Source: Trichoplax sp. H2
Lineage: Eukaryota; Placozoa; Uniplacotomia; Trichoplacea
NCBI GenBank assembly: GCA_003344405.1
Contig: NOWV01000129.1
Coordinates: 62,001 to 126,000 of the forward strand
Direction of reading: 5' to 3'
DNA length: 64,000 nucleotides
The position numbers and the translations under genes are program-made. The notes below the pieces were generated by a model. It worked only from the letters and a program-made list of their open reading frames with translations. It did not search any database and was not told the DNA's origin. Of this stretch, positions 51,094 to 64,000 are shown piece after piece; the first letter of the stretch is position 1; each line of letters starts with the position of its first letter.

Positions 51094-54000
51094 TTATTTC
51101 CAACGAGATAAAAAGCCAAATGATCCCATGTTTGATACGTTAGAGTCAGCCGAATTGTCTAGCTTTCGATTTTCTGTAGGATTAAAAATAGGAGTAATTG
51201 TCATTACAAAAAAAATCAGTTAAGACTCAAGTAATATGAAGAAAAAGCTAATTGCAAAAGAGAAAGGTTAGAAGTTGCTGAATTCTCGCATTGAGACTAC
51301 AGAACCAAAACTCTTATATTTCCAAACCTACTTTTGATCTTTTCGGTGACAACGTTCTTTTCGTCATGTGTAAGTTTTAATAGTGTCGTAAGAACAGGTA
51401 TAAGCTGCTCTTTTTCATCTCCTTGAGCTAAAACAAACTAGATTGTAGACGTATACATGGTTTAGGTATTAGTAGATCAGGGTGCTAAACGAGGCTAAAA
51501 ATTAGGTTGTTATAGAAATATTACCTTCAAAATGATATTCTTGAGGTATTCCAGATTTGATAATTCCTGGCTTCTAGCTTGATTTCTTTCCAACCTGTCG
51601 ATTACAAAGTAAGTTTTAATAACATTAAACGAAATTTTTAATAGAAGAAAGTCATTTCGTAATTATATTAATCAATGGCCGCAAAGTAAAGCAAACGATT
51701 TCCCAGCAAATGAAAACGTTTCAATTTTTAGGAAGGCTAAATAATGATATGTATAGAAGTGCAAGACCTTCTGATTTCTTCCTTTAAGACTTTCGCTTGT
51801 TCTGTCATTACAGAACAGTGATCCTCACTATCTTTGAGTAACTAAGCAAAAAAGCATTATTTCAATGAAATCTATTATGATTGAGGTAAATAATAGATAG
51901 AACTAGATAGATTTACTTGACTTAAGTGTTCAATCTTTTGCTTTTGAACTGTGAGTTGCGCCTGGTTGGTAGCTTTCAATTGTTCAACTATATTCTCATC
52001 CGTTGGAGAATTTACAGTGGTTGCCAATGAACTACTTGAATGTTCTAAAGAAATGAATCAGTTTGTTATATTGCATTGCAATGCAAAGGATGAGAAACAC
52101 AAATTGTGCGAATGCAGTAAGTTTGAAAGATAAACTATGACACGAGGTACCTCCACTGCTATCTTCCGTTAATGAAAGGATCTTCTCTAAAGACGGCGCA
52201 TTATTTGTAATTGCATTCTTACGAAGGATAAAAAATTGTTAAAAATTAAATTTTGCTACCGAGAGATAATTCGATAATTATTTACTTGAATGGCAATCGG
52301 CTCAGATTCTATTCGATCATTTATCTATTAATAACAAATAAAATAGACATTATTCACAGTTTTGAAAAAGCGACATTTAAGCAAGCTACGACAAACCTCC
52401 ACTTCCCCTTTATCATCTACTTTTTCATTATCTAATCGTAACTGTTGTAACTGATGTTGTATTTGTTGTTGTTGTAGTTTATACAACTTCTGATTTGCTT
52501 CATCTAACTGTATTTGTAGCTTCTCGATTTCCGCACCATGGTTTTCTTTCATTGTTTGCATTTCATCCTATGTTTGGCATTGTCCATATAAGATTAGGTT
52601 TTAGCGACTTACTTTTACTGTAAATATCATAATAACACACAATACGAATGCATACACACCTTAAAAGCAGCTGCCATAACTTCGTTACGCCTCATAAGAT
52701 GGCGGACTGCCTCTGCTTGTTCTCCTGCAGCTAATGAGGCATCTGATGTCAACTGTTCTAGCTGATCCTTCCAACTATTCTCTTTTTCTTCTAGATGCTG
52801 AGATAATGTACTGTGCCTTATTTTCAATTGTTCCATTTCACTTTCTATTTCCTCCTTATCATTTATAGCTTTATTCAAATCCGACCTTTAATTAATATCA
52901 AAGTTTTGATTATACAGTGCTATCACTGTTTGCTTCACTATAGAATTTAGGTTTAGTTGCTGCTTAAAACATTAAGATTTTATTACAATAATAGTACACG
53001 ACATGGAATAAAATGTTTACGCGGATATCAGCAAATTTTAAATTTTTTATACTGACTGTAATTTTTCAACTTGCTCTTTCAACTGAGAACATAATTGTTC
53101 AAATTGTAGCCTAAATCAAAATATCAATGCATACGCGTATGTTAATTTTTATTGTTAAGCTGTATACGAGTATATAAGAGAGCACAATTATCAGATTGAA
53201 ATACCTTTCCCGCTTTTCATGATCTAATTGGGCCTGAATTGAGGATTTCGATTTCTGACTCTTTAAGACACTATGAACGCGAACTTTATAACTCTCATAC
53301 TCGGTTCGCATTGACTCAAATGAGGCGTTACATTTATCCTTCTCGGACTGTACAGACGCTAGGTCAGTTTCCAGCGCATATATCCGTTCTTGTAATTCTT
53401 CACAAGACAAGTGGCCCTAAGGAAAGATTATCCATTAAAACCTTCTCACTGAAATAAAATTTCCTATTAAATGTTTACATTAATACCTTTTCCTTAACTT
53501 TATTCAATTCCGCGGACAAGTAGGCAATTTCCATCTAATGAAAATAAATTACTTAAGTTCAGTTATTGTTATACTACAGTACAGTAATTTATTATGCTCA
53601 TTAAATTGTATTACGGTATATAAAATACCTTTTGTTCTTCAATTTGTAATTTTCCTTGTTCGATTTCAGTTCTAAGATCGCTTTCAACTGATTTCTGCTC
53701 TGTTTCCTGAAATAAAAAGACAGAAGGTACAGGTTAACTATCTTGCATAAATAGCAAACGTAGAAATTTATCATACTTTGGCTTTGGCATTTGTTAATTC
53801 CTTCTTCATCATTGACCAGCCACCTTTTAATTTATTAAATTTTTCTTCAATAGTAGATTTGGTTTGCTGGACACTATCTGTTATAAGTACCCGTTAGGTA
53901 ATGTCAGTGAAAAGATGATGAAATAAATTCTCAAACAATCAAGAGATACCTAGATTTATTTTAGTGTTTGCTACTTCGTCTTCTTTTTCTCTCAGTTTTT

Positions 54001-57000
54001 GATTAAGTTTAGATATTTGCTCATCTCTCTCTAAAACTTTCGTTTGTGATGTTTCGAGACTTCGCTTATAATCTTCCATTTCAAGATCAATTACTTTACA
54101 CTGTTCCGCTTCCTAAAGGGAAGGTATCCAATTTTATGAATTGGAGATTACTACTACACTCACAAATTCTACAATACAAACCTTTGCGTATTCCTCAATT
54201 TGTAACGTTAACAATCGTTTTTCCTCTTTTAAATTGGAGGTATCATTTTCGAAATCTTGCACTTGGCTATAAAGCTAATTGTGGTTACATGAATAACAAA
54301 ATAAGTAAACAAAATACTGCAGCAGATGCACAATTCGATTTGGCAAAGAAGGTAGCTTATAGCTATGAAAATACATCAGCAATGAATTAATTACACCTTC
54401 TTCAAGGAAAATATCTTATATATGGTAAATTGCTTAAAACCGTTATTGTTATAACTCTTGATTATGACAATAGACTAAGATACTAAATCTAAATAGTATA
54501 AATACGAAAACAAGTCATGCTAGATAAGAGACATCATTTGTTCACCTGTTTAATTTTGTCCTGTAACTCAACTTTCTCCGAGCTTAATGCCTTTCCTCTA
54601 TTTTCTAGCTCTGAGCGAATGCTTTCTAATTTGCCGATACGTTCTATTAGAGACTGATTTGAAAAGAATATGTAAGATAATTTTTCCTTATATTTAATAT
54701 ACTTAGGAAAAAAGTACTAGTTTCATTACGGCCAAATCTTACATCTCTTTCTTTTACAGTATCATTAAGCCTGATTACTAAATCATCTCGAGTTACTTTC
54801 AGATTTTGAAAATCACTGACAAGACTCTAGAAGTCAAAACAATATCTGATGTTAAGTAGTAGGGATTTACACAGTAAAATAGATTTTAACGATAATTAAT
54901 AATGAGCACGAAAGGAATTTGATTTTATTTCCTTCCTGTGATTTACGTGTACGTCATGAGTGGGCTTATTTACCGTTTTATTCGAAAGCAGATCTTGTAA
55001 ATCCTTTTCATATTGCAGGCACCTGAAATTAAGTGTTTTAAGTACTTTAATAGTCTAAATCTAATAGTCAAAATCCGCTTACCTGTCATTTAATTGTATT
55101 ATTTTTTCGTCTTTGTCAGACAGTGTTTCTTGCAGTTGCTATAGAGAAATAAGAACAAAGCTTACTTGTACATGGATAATTTAACGTAAATATGAGAAAG
55201 CTGGCGTATTAAAAGTTTATAAGTCTTAAACCTCATATTGCTTTTTAAATTCCACTTTTGTTTCTTCGAGTTCCACACCTAATTGTTCTGATTCCTATGG
55301 AATATTGAAATAAAATCTTTAAATGATGGATCTTGGCAAAGCATCGACATATACTATTCTATAGAATCAGAGTGGTAAAGCTTACCTTGCCTGCCATCTG
55401 TAATTGTTGGAACAGTTCGTCTCGCTCAGATGCCACCTTTTCAAATTCCGATTCTATTTTCTTCAACTAAAAGAAAAGTATTTCAAAAAGGTAGCAAATC
55501 GTTGAAACTTATAACTAAATATATTACGATTACAGCCATACGCGAATTTAAAGCTTTCAATCGGGCTTACGGACTATAAAATGACTACCTCAAGCACAGA
55601 CTCTTCTAGGTTTAACTCTGATACTTCAAAATTTGATTTTACTTCTTGATACTTTTGTTCTATAATCTGATGTTTCTTTTTCAATTGTTCTACGATGCAT
55701 AGGCAATATGATACTACTTAGTATCAATACGACTATACTAGTAAATGCTCATGCTAAAGGTAAGTTAACTGGCTAAGTACTGTTACTTGATAATAATTCT
55801 TGTTCTTTAGCATGATTTTCGATCTCGTCAATGGTAGCCTATCAAAAAAAGCATTTTTGAATTTAAAATATTTATAACTTTATAGAAAAGCATAGTATAT
55901 ACGTATTTACTGTACATACAATACGCTCGCTTTCAAAGCTTATTTGTTCATTTAATTTTTGATTATCTGTTTCAAGAGCATCAACTTTTTCTTTGAGTTC
56001 CTAAATATTTTATGATTACACAATTGTATACATATTAGTGGCATAAATATCAGCTTATTTAATAATACAAAGCTTCAATTGGATGACTAACATTAACAAG
56101 ATCATTCATATCTTTCTGCTCTTTCGATTTTGATTCTGAGTCATTTGTAAGTTGTTCAGTAAGGTCCTAAAAAGTAACCATCGATACAAATTCCTTTACT
56201 TCAATTCATTTTCTGCCATCTAATTTTAAATTTAACACAATAGAAAGGCAAACTTACAGCAACTTTTGCCTCTGCATCAGTTTTTTCTTGAATTGTATGT
56301 GAAAGCTCATCTCTTGTACAATGTAATTGTTTGTTGAGTACCTGAAAAAATGCAAATTTTTTTCAATTTCTGATGGCGCTTTCATAGCGGATTTAAAAAA
56401 TTTCGAAATCCTATGCGCGTGTCTAAGATCTCACTTCTATGGTATTCTCTGCATCTTTGAGTGAATTATGTTCATTTGCTGATATTTGACGAAGTTCTTC
56501 AAGATCCTTCGATACACTCTCGAGGCGGGAATGATATTCCTTCAAAATTTTTGTATACAGGAGAACTTTAATTCTGTGGCTACCGGTATACTCTAAATCC
56601 AGTATGCATACCTCTTTAAGATTCGATTCATTTTCCGAGCTCGATTTACGAATATCGTCAAGTTCATCATTTAAGCGAACAGCTTCGGCTTTTAGACTCT
56701 TATAAATTCGATTTGAAGACGATATTATTGACAAAGTCTAGCAGATACGAAAGATGCCTTATACAAATTAGACCTACTTCACAGATAACATCTTTCAGTT
56801 CGGCTTGCTCTACTTCTAATTTCAGTTTTGATCGTAACTGATTTACCTCTGTCTTAAGTTCCTACACAAAATAGTTGAAGGGACGTTAACGATCTGGAAA
56901 TAACACTGCTTTACCGTTATACAGTACCTCTACACTTTCCATTAAGTCTTGTGCAGTGTTATCACTTGCGTTAAGTTCTGAAGCTAACCGTTCACACTCC

Positions 57001-60000
57001 TGAATAGAAATTTAACTTAAGGCGCAAAATATATTCAAATCTAATAGCTCTAGCTTACTAAGTTACATTCCCATATTTTTACTGTGAAAAGGCATTTTGG
57101 CACAAACTTACCAAACCAGCAGACCTAAGTTCTTCGAGTAGATTATTTCTGTCCTGGGTAATTCTCCCTACATCGTTCTCTAAGGCGTCACGCTAGCAAC
57201 ATTTAAAATGCCGGTATGGATAAGTAAATTTTACATATTACACACTAAGAATGTACCATTTTAAGACATTATAAATTATCTATACCTGGGTTTTAATTTC
57301 ATTCGCTTCAGTGGTAATATCTTTAAGATTTTGGTTTAATTTAATTAGATTTTTCTGCAATTCAGTGATGGAGTTCGCGGACTTTTCTATTAAGGTATAA
57401 TTCATTAATTAATTAACTTAGTGGATGCGTTACAATAATATGAAATACTCACCTTCAATTTCTTTTCCTGCAGAGGCTTCATGCTTAAGTCGTGTCACTT
57501 CGTCCTAATTTATTGTAAATAAGTTCATTTTGCAATACTTAATTACAATATTAATCAAAATTATCTGCTTAAGCCATACTATGATCAGGAATGTATCATT
57601 TCAGATTAGTTAGCGAAATTATTACGGATTACTAAAGGAAAATATAGAAAGCATACTATAAGCTTTTGTTCAGCGGCTTGTGACTCCTCTAAGTTCGATA
57701 ATATGCTATCCTTATAAATCATGAGATCATCTAATTGCGCTTTCATCATCTATTCAAGAAATATCATCGATTGAAAGAATGATTAGTGATTACTACATCC
57801 AATAATGTTTCAGCATAGTGGTAGAACGTTATTCTGACCTCATAATCCTCCGTCATAGCTTGAAATTTCTCTTTTATGTCTTTATCAGTATCTTCTTTTT
57901 CATTCTACATCATGATTTAAGCATATTATTACAATATCGCTATATGCAATTTATCGTTGATGCTACAATTTCTATAGACGTTACAAACCGTGCGCTCAAT
58001 AACTGCTGCTGTGTTCGCAAGATCTGTAGTTAAATTGGCGATTTGCTCATCTAGTTTCTATAATTGTAAGGAAATTGATTATAAAATTATCATTACTAGC
58101 GTTCTCTAAGTTCATAAGGTGTTTGCAATTGTGGTAATTATTCAGAAGTGTATTAGCAACCTTGATTTTGTCATCGCGATCACAAAGGTCTTGCTGTTGT
58201 GAATCCATTTTTTGACGTAATCCATTTATTTCTTCTTTGGTAGATAATAGCTTTTGTTTTAATTTCTGTTACATTAAATTAAGTTGTAAAAAATCAGTTT
58301 TACTGTTGCGTATATTGAACGAGTCTATTGATCAATATCCTTACATTAATAATTGCATTCTTAGTAGATGTTTCTTTAGAGAGTTCTTCAAATTTTGTGC
58401 TCAATTCTTCTTTTTCAACTTTATACTGATTAACTGATTCATTTAATTCCTAAGCAGAATGCCACAATATCTAGTTATCTAATTGTTGATTAATAAGAAT
58501 TGCATGTAATTCTATTCCATAGGAAGTCCTTACCTCTACTAATTTAGATAGATCGCTAGAAACATTATCTTTGGCGTTTAATGCCACTATTAATTCTTCT
58601 TTGACATTTTCTAATGACTCTGTTAGTAATGCTTTCTCTTGCGTAGAGTTATTTAAAAGCTTGCGTAGTTCCTAGTATTGTTATTTGTATCAACATTATC
58701 TACTCGAAGTAGTCTATTTGCTATGACGAACAATCGAAAGTTGCTAAAATATGAATTTCTAAACCTCAGTAACGGTGTCCATATTTTGTATGTCTTGACG
58801 TTCTTGACATAGTAATTGATCTTTTTCTTTTATCGACTCTAGCAGATCCTGTTTCGATGCCTGATGGATAAAAAAGGAATAGTTTAGAAAAGATATGTAA
58901 TCTTAAAAATGTCGCAATAAAGCGAATAAATACTGCAGAAGTTACTTCGAATTTCTGAATTAAATTTTCATTGTTGGATTTTTCTTCTTGCAATTGAGTC
59001 TCTAGCTCGTTTATTTTTACTTGAAACTGTTCTGTTTGTGACTGATAACAAAGATGTAGACTTTAATTAAGAAAGTTAATTTCCCTTATACAGTAAGCGT
59101 AAACATTTACTGGATCATTTCAAGAATATATGAAATGATAGTGAAAATGCAACTACAATAGAAATTGAGAAGATTTGCTTACTTTACTGTCTTCAATCAT
59201 TCGATTATACTTTTTATGTAAATTCTTTAAGTGGTTTTCACTTTGCTGTAGTCTATGGTTGCAACTCTGCAAGTATTTATTAAATTTTATTCAGTGATGA
59301 AGATATGGTAATATTTAATTGTAATGGAAAATTTTAATTTTCAGTAATTATTCATTGATGTGATAGGCAATTGATAAACAATTTAAAATTTTTTGTTAAT
59401 GTAATATGCCGATTGGAACATTGTTTATAGTTTGGTCGAATGCTTAGAGTAACTAGATAAATTGCTATGTTAGCTTACATTAAGTTCTTCCCTTAGATTT
59501 TTATTTTCTGCCACCGCCTGATCTTGTTGTTTGATGAGGTCTTCATAATTATCAGAATGGCTCTGCTGTTGTTTAGTTAAGGCTTCATTTTTTTCACTTA
59601 ATATATTAATTTCCTTCGTGATCACATCATTACTATCTTGAAGCTTTTTATTAGCGGTTTCCAATTCGTTCACTTGAATCGTTAGCGCTATGAAAACCGT
59701 ATAGTGGGATTTAAAGCTATCGTTAATTATTATTACAATAAAATGCGATCTCTTCTATAATCATTGTGCCAATAAAACTTGATCGTGTAACAGTAAAGAC
59801 GACTAAATATAATTATAGACCTTTTAAATAAGACTATCTATATGTAGTTTATATCGGTAAAATACTAGTCTCTGATATCTCCACAAGCGCAATAAAACAT
59901 GACTACGTGATAGAATATGATAACACCTAAATAGCACACCATTCCTCGATATCGACTTTGATACTTATAGTAGAGCAACACTACTTTCTATTAGTTAAAA

Positions 60001-61088
60001 TAGGATAGTCAGTAAACGAGATATTGTACTAGCTAAAATGGGAACGAACAAGCGTTAGCGCAAGCGTCTAACATGCTCGTTCCTAGTATATTTTACCATA
60101 ATTGATTACTAAGGTACATTATGTTACCATAATTCAATACTGTAAGTTTAGTTGATGTAAATTTTGTTATAGCAATTATTAAATAATAATGTTCGATTTA
60201 TTTACCGTCAGCAGTAAATTTCAGCTTCTTCTTGCTAGTGACTTGCTTTTTAATATATTGTATTAATTCTTCTCGCGATAGGGTATCCAGCTATATATGT
60301 TTGTATTTCAGAAATGTAAGTATCAGGACTGCGATATACTCCTTAATATTAATGGTGTTCTAGTGCAATACTATGTACAAGTATCAATTATATTGTTTGT
60401 ATCGTGAACAAAACATAATAATTCATAACTAAAAGAGATTAATTTATCCTAACTAGAACTTATAAATACGCCGATTGAAATCGATTGGATAAAGCAATTT
60501 GTATTATATACTATCTTCGCATGGTTCAGAAACTAGTTTCACTTTTTTAATTTACATTACGTAAGATACACGTAACTGCTTGCAAAAATTGTTAGAGATA
60601 TGGAAAAAGTAGTTCGATAACATCATCTATAAATATCAAGTACAAATAATAATGTCTTTAAATTAATACATCTATTACGTTGATATGTTATTGCGGCCTG
60701 TAACAAAAGATGTTGGCTTGATTTAATTCAATACACGGGTATCTTGCGGTATAAATTCTTTATAACTACAATACTGTTAGGGCTGTTTTTGCAAATACAG
60801 TATTTTAAAAATGGTTATACATTTACATTACGGTTACTATTAGCGTCGGTCCTATACATTTTATGACGTTTTATCGTCATTCAGTTTTTTTAATAAATCT
60901 TGATTGAAAAAGTGATAAGATTTGAAATTTGAGGTAGTCTACTATTATATTTAACAGTAATCAAGTAGAACAGTTGCTAATAAGGACCGCTATTTTACCG
61001 TGCTTCTGGCAGGAGTTGTTCCTCCACTTGAGCTATTGTTGCGGCTACTACCAGTCCTTTTATTGTCAACTTCATTTTCGTTGTTGCT
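51094..61088 (-). CDS. GCC2: GCC2/GCC185 golgin with C-terminal GRIP domain (5' partial)
   Basis: GCC2 is a long coiled-coil tether of the trans-Golgi that captures endosome-derived vesicles; its GRIP domain binds Arl1-type GTPases. The most 5' exon read, 61088-60999, is Ser/Asn-rich. Exon 60290-60206 encodes LDTLSREELIQYIKKQ, the conserved GCC2 N-terminal motif. Dozens of heptad-like exons follow (59.7-53.5 kb). Exon 53416-53205 has TEYESYKVRVHSVLKSQKSK, strikingly like human GCC2. C-terminal exons: 52885-52660, 52567-52397, 52217-52151, 52044-51917, 51841-51768 (EEIRR), 51594-51525 (LERNQARSQELSNLEYLKN), 51437-51332 (FVLAQGDEKEQLIPVL) and 51173-51094 ending GFLSRWK. The GRIP tyrosine in LEYLKN is present. 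The first listed exon starts at an acceptor with an in-frame TAG before it, so the start codon lies further upstream and was not found. Confidence 0.95.
60041..60083. repeat. Imperfect hairpin in a GCC2 intron
   Basis: The arms ggaacgaacaagcgttag (60041-60058) and ctaacatgctcgttcc (60068-60083) pair with a two-base bulge around a cgcaagcgt loop. The intron lies between exons 60290-60206 and about 59690. It is unusually rich in CpG for this intron. Confidence 0.6.
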
Positions 61089-62569
61089 CTAAAACAGTTA
61101 GATAGGTAAATTTTAAATCGATAAAATTTTAATTACCTATTTCTCGGATAATATTAGTTGTACTGTAGAGTAGATTATATTCCTATATGGTAATGTAATG
61201 TCTTCATTTACCGATAGCGATATCTACTTTATTCAGAGTCTAAATTTTGGTTTCCCCTTTCCGGGCAAATTGATATAATATGATACGAGAGAATTGTTTA
61301 AGTTGTATATGGAATAGGTACTAGCAAGGAGTGCCATGGGCTACAAAGGTGTAGAGAAAATCCTTAACAATGTTACTGGAATCATGTCATATATCATGAT
61401 GAATGTAATACAGCGACGTGCACTACATAAAAATATAGATGAAAGAATGGATATTGTGTTTGTGCCCGATTTCAATTAGTCTTATTTGCCGATCAATTAA
61501 TTTGAAGATTTACAGTACATTGTAATTCATTTACAGTCAACAACCATTCTATTAACAGTTCAACTGATACATTAATTAAGGCATAATAGGCAAATTTTGG
61601 GTTGAGAATTCCGTTACAGTCTATAATAACTGAATACGTTTCCCATTTCGTAAACTGTACAAGCAATAAATTCCTAGCCATTCTGCTATTATTATCTTGA
61701 CATAATGATATATATATTTACTATCTATCATTAAACTGTACAGTTTTCAAACTTTCAATCTAATTGAGGTTAATACTGCAATGTATAGTAAAAATACCAT
61801 ATCTGTGCAATATGTCCTACCCAATCCATAAAGTTTGGTTTCACTTTTCAACAGCATTACTGTAATGCAATCAACTCGATATGTTATCGACAACGTAAAA
61901 CTCTTGTTGATATTATCAGTAATCGATTTCTAACTTTACAACAGAAGTACAGTAAGAGGCGAAGGTAGATCTTATCATAAAATGTATTTCCTCATCATTA
62001 ATTCATTTCTTAAATAATAATCATCTAGCTCTCAAAAAGTCACTAGTGGTACTGCCGACAATGTCAATAATACCATTGCATGCTTTCAAATTGTTTTTTT
62101 AAAGATCCATTTCCGACGAAGACGAGATCATCAAAAATGCAAGTCAATAATCGTTCAACAATGTTTCTTCCTTGACTAATGTAATTTGTAACTGAATAAG
62201 ATTTATTACAAAATGTTTTATGTTCATAAAAAATTTAATTTCGTCTTCAAGCTGATCTTAAAGGGTGAAATAAATATGAAAAGTAAGAGTTATCAGATAT
62301 GGCCAAAGTCGAACGATTGGCCATACCTACCATTCGCATGTTAAAAATAATAAGAAAATGTGGCTATTTATGATCTGTCCAATAAATCTTTCAGCTTATA
62401 TAAACTTATAGCAAGAGTAATTGTGGAAGTAGTCCTACATTCCGTCAATGTTGTATGGAGATTGTTACTGGCTAACTTGACTAAAAGGATCCTTTTAGTG
62501 GTAACCGTTTTACGACACAAGTAGTAGTACCGTATGGATATCTGTTATGTTATGAACCTATTGAGTACA

Positions 62570-63480
62570 TTCCTTGTTCGCTTGTTTCCGATGTGAATTC
62601 AACGATAGTAAGTCAGAGTCGACGTGGTATAGGTTATGTAGATTGTGAAAACTACCTTGCATGGTATCTAATTTTATCACACAAATAAGGATGTGTACGT
62701 CTTGGATGACAACATTAGTCGGTATCTTCTTCTGAATGTGTCTCTCTTTTATGACAACATTAGTCGGTATCTTCTTCTTAATGTGTACCTCTTTAGTGAC
62801 AACATTAGTCGGCATCTTCTTCTTAATGTGTACCTCTTTTATAACAACATTAGTCGATGTCTTCTTCATGTGTACCTCATCCATGACAATACTAATCGAT
62901 ATCTTCTTGTTCGTTTGTTTCGAATGTAGGTTGAATTACAGCAAGGAACCATGTTCCATACCGTCCTTTCGATTTTAATATCTAGTACTGTACAGGGCTG
63001 ATTTTAAACTGGTTTATTGCAGATGTTATCAAGGGCCAACTTGAACTACATGGATGTTACCGTAAGTCTTTTGTAACTGAGCTTGTTTTGGACGTGAATT
63101 GCAGCAAGAATTCATGTTATACATAATAATTAAGATTTTGATGTTGTGTATAGTACTGATTTTAGACTCATTAGGCTAACTTGAGCTACATGCACGCTGA
63201 ACGAATGGTGTCCCATTTCATAACCAGTAAAATGATATGTCTATCAACTATGACTTCATCAATCGATATCCTCTTAGCTTGTTTTAAACATGATTGGAAT
63301 TGTAGCAAGAATCTATACTACATTCAATACTCAACCTGTTAATGGCATAGACATGATTGATTTAGACATAGGGAATGATATGGCCTATTAACTATGACTC
63401 CATGAATCGATATCTTCTTTAGCTTGTTTTGGACGTGATTTGAGTTGCTGCAAGAGTCTAGTTGTCTATTCAAATGTAGA
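62570..63480. repeat. Higher-order diverged repeat array
   Basis: A landmark of the form agcttgttttggacgtgaatt followed by gcagcaaga recurs near 62577, 62910, 63080, 63276 and 63421, usually preceded by a tcgatatcttctt run. Spacing is 145-333 bp; the largest gap contains the 45-bp minisatellite. Confidence 0.65.
62708..62905. repeat. 45-bp minisatellite, about 4.4 units
   Basis: Units start at 62708, 62753, 62798, 62843 and 62885, the fourth being 3 bp shorter. Each opens gacaacattagtcggtatct and ends with an atgtgtacctctttt-like run. Because the period is a multiple of three, open frames run through on both strands (for example EVHIKKKIPTNVVIK repeated on minus), which explains the reading frames there. 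Confidence 0.9.
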
Positions 63481-64000
63481 ATGTTGATGGCATTTCCCGG
63501 AGTGATTTTAGACTCGTTTATAGAGGATATTTGTCATGGGTTAACTTAAACCACATGAGTGCTATCATTATTTCATTCTAAAATTTATGCTATGTCCATG
63601 TTGGATATCCATTCAGATAGAGTCGATGTTGTCTACGACACTGGCGACTTTTGTCAACTACGTCTTACCATGTTGACGATATTGGTCATTGGGCAAGATG
63701 TCACTCTGTCTATTTTCTCGTGATACTGTATATCGAATCTACTTCATAAGGAATCCTAGCCTATTTTACGTTTATTTGGAGTGATGTTGATTTTTTTCTC
63801 CATTCTGTTACGACATCGATTGATTAATTCAAGTCAAATACCGTGAGGGATGGACTATCGGGTATTTCCAGTATTTACTCGTCTATGAAATGGTATACAA
63901 TGTGGGCAAGTATGGATTCTACTAGGGCTAAGTGAACTTTTCAATCATTCATCCTGGTGCATGATGACATTGATGATTACGTTTCATTTTCTTCTTATTT

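Larger units (their letters stand above)
61089..64000. other. Upstream region of GCC2
   Basis: This should include the GCC2 promoter and first exon, which I could not identify. From 62.5 kb onward it is mostly a repeat array. The minus-strand open frame at 61493-61681 has no recognisable feature. The last 100 bases show nothing clear. Confidence 0.4.

Noticed and set aside
62708-62905. CRISPR-like array
   Set aside because: Units are contiguous with no unique spacers, and the DNA is clearly eukaryotic.
62558-62978. Open frames encoding repeated EVHIKKKIPTNVV-type peptides
   Set aside because: They exist on both strands because the 45-bp unit is a multiple of three; no start context, splice context or homologue.

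Overview
The window reads as nuclear DNA of an early-branching animal. It is AT-rich. Genes are cut into many short exons with GT-AG introns of tens to a few hundred bases, and all the recognisable products are animal proteins. The intron-dense, compact layout plus an opsin-like receptor that lacks the retinal lysine fits a placozoan (Trichoplax/Hoilungia type). That assignment is inference from style and content, not proven here. No mobile element with coding capacity, no rRNA or tRNA gene and no CRISPR array was recognised.

Layout. 1-1.3 kb: upstream DNA, somewhat richer in GC. 1.3-5.0 kb (+): transcription factor Dp (E2F dimerisation partner), 14 exons, reading frame closed throughout. 6.1-6.9 kb (-): weak evidence for an unidentified gene. 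8.2-24.2 kb (-): DZIP1 (ciliary/Hedgehog zinc-finger coiled-coil protein), about 35 exons. 26.1-36.5 kb (-): tripeptidyl-peptidase 2, 40 exons, all catalytic residues present. 38.2-41.7 kb (+): TMEM164, head-to-head with TPP2 across a 1.8-kb spacer rich in palindromes. 45.3-48.2 kb (+): two-exon class A GPCR, opsin-like. 51.1-61.1 kb (-): GCC2/GCC185 golgin with a C-terminal GRIP domain. 61.1-64 kb: upstream of GCC2, dominated by a degenerate repeat array.

The genes are ordinary housekeeping or signalling loci (cell-cycle transcription, cilium, cytosolic proteolysis, membrane lipid, Golgi tethering, receptor signalling). They form no evident pathway. Exon boundaries quoted come from splice-site reading plus phase bookkeeping: TFDP closes exactly at 529 codons, the GPCR at 301, TPP2 at about 1228 and DZIP1 at about 965 or more. 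One TPP2 junction, one DZIP1 exon, one TMEM164 exon and the GCC2 first exon remain unresolved.

The most striking non-coding structure is that many introns and spacers are built from their own private, diverged tandem duplications (periods about 33 to 560 bp), each family apparently confined to one intron or spacer. Several hairpins sit in spacers or introns. No previously undescribed multi-gene system was found.
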